Below are positions 5,865 to 6,358 of a DNA stretch of 6,358 bases, piece by piece. The first letter of the stretch is position 1. Each line of letters begins with the position of its first letter. This DNA comes from Propionibacteriales bacterium (lineage in GTDB: Bacteria > Actinomycetota > Actinomycetes > Propionibacteriales > Propionibacteriaceae): assembly GCA_030453285.1 (NCBI GenBank), contig JAKDKP010000144.1:1-6358 (forward strand). Direction: 5' to 3'. Both the position numbers and the translations under genes were made by a program. The notes under the pieces were generated by a model. It ran no database searches. It saw only the letters and a program-made list of their open reading frames with translations, and had not been told where the DNA came from.

Positions 5865-5896
5865 CCGGCCGCCGCCGGAATCGTGTCCGGACGTGA

Positions 5897-6358
5897 TCAG
5901 TCCTGGCCGGGCAGGGAGCCGGTCGCCTCGTAGGTGTCCAGCAGAGCGATCCGCCGGGCATGCCGGGGCGCGGCGGAGAACTCGGTGTCGAGGAAGGCGC
6001 GGACGAGTTCGGCGGCCGCGGTCTCGTCCAGCTTGCGGGCGCCCAAGGAGATCACGTTGGCGTTGTTGTGCTCACGGGCCAAGGTGGCGGTCTCGAGATC
6101 GTACGCCAGCGCGGCCCGGACGCCCTTGACCTTGTTCGCCGCCATCTGTTCACCGTTGCCCGAACCGCCCAGCACGATGCCGAGCGAGCCGGGGTCGGCC
6201 ATGACAGCCTGCGCTGTGGGAATGCAGAAGGTCGGGTAGTCGTCCTCGGGGTCCAACTGGGCGGGACCGTGGTCGACGACCTCGTGCCCGTCGGTTCTCA
6301 GCAGCGCCACCAGGGCGTTCTTGAGCTCGTAGCCTGCGTGGTCGCTGCCGATGTGTAC
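5897..6358 (-). CDS. rpiB: Ribose-5-phosphate isomerase B, actinobacterial type, first codons beyond window
   Basis: This enzyme interconverts ribose 5-phosphate and ribulose 5-phosphate in the pentose phosphate pathway, in the cytosol. The 153 visible residues begin VHIGSDHAGYELKNAL, so only about two or three N-terminal codons lie past the right edge. GSDHAGYELK is the phosphate/substrate-binding start of the family. The active-site loop GGSGNGEQMAANKVKG carries Ser66 and Glu70 (visible numbering) in place of the Cys-Gly-Thr-Gly type of Escherichia coli RpiB; this matches the mycobacterial class, in which a Glu serves as the base. AREHNNANVISLGAR (about 92-106) is the second conserved region, and RHARRIALLDTYE near the C-terminus is also family-like. 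Stop TGA is at 5899-5897. Internal GTG codons were not taken as starts because the family N-terminus lies upstream. Alternative identity LacA/LacB is unlikely given the loop sequence. Confidence 0.95.
   Translation of the reverse strand, partial: VHIGSDHAGYELKNALVALLRTDGHEVVDHGPAQLDPEDDYPTFCIPTAQAVMADPGSLGIVLGGSGNGEQMAANKVKGVRAALAYDLETATLAREHNNANVISLGARKLDETAAAELVRAFLDTEFSAAPRHARRIALLDTYEATGSLPGQD

Noticed and set aside
5875..5890. Hairpin CCGGA/TCCGG between the small gene and rpiB
   Set aside because: Only a 5-bp stem with a 6-base loop and no U-tract, so too weak to call as a terminator.
5680..6129. Plus-strand ORF of 149 codons over the small gene and rpiB
   Set aside because: Arg/Pro-rich shadow frame; the alternative frame 5673-5864 has far better codon use, and rpiB is certain.
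1..6358. Mobile element, CRISPR array, tRNA or rRNA
   Set aside because: No transposase or integrase motif, terminal inverted repeats, regular spaced repeats, or cloverleaf-like sequence was seen.

Overview
The window is high-GC DNA with strong G/C preference at third codon positions. It carries an actinobacterial-type RpiB (catalytic Glu signature rather than Cys), a Nei2-like glycosylase beside it, and a promoter that looks leaderless. Together these suggest a high-GC Gram-positive actinobacterium. A member of the Propionibacteriales is my guess, but the sequence alone does not prove it. Nothing points to a mobile element, CRISPR array, tRNA or rRNA.

Layout from left to right. (1) Positions 1-1236, minus strand: a two-gene unit of a cysteine hydrolase of the isochorismatase family followed by a GlxA-type regulator (DJ-1/PfpI-like domain, with the expected AraC helix-turn-helix beyond the window edge). 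The genes overlap by an ATGA. Upstream lie a near-perfect 16-bp palindrome and a small inverted repeat. (2) Positions 1237-1404: non-coding, with two strong tandem hairpins that probably terminate the next gene, one of them capped by a UUCG tetraloop. (3) Positions 1405-2373, minus strand: an exported wall protein with a twin-arginine-like signal, two peptidoglycan-binding repeats, a Gly-rich linker and a lysozyme-like C-terminal domain. (4) Positions 2374-2629: a divergent intergenic region with candidate promoters. (5) Positions 2630-3415, plus strand: a GT-A fold glycosyltransferase with DAD and GWSGED motifs. (6) Positions 3431-5646, minus strand: a nei2-like DNA glycosylase gene followed by a 470-residue protein of unknown function, again joined by an ATGA overlap. 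(7) Positions 5673-5864, plus strand: a small 63-residue conserved-looking protein with a promoter-like TACGCT six bases before its ATG. (8) Positions 5897-6358, minus strand: rpiB, missing only its first few codons.

How the genes may work together. The rpiB-nei adjacency matches the order I recall from mycobacteria (Rv2465c-Rv2464c), so that end looks like conserved chromosomal backbone with a small gene inserted on the opposite strand. The hydrolase-regulator pair probably forms a small catabolic or regulatory unit. The wall protein and the glycosyltransferase are divergent and may both concern the cell envelope, but no direct link is visible. The least explained item is the 470-residue protein coupled to nei. 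I do not see a clearly new defence or mobile system.
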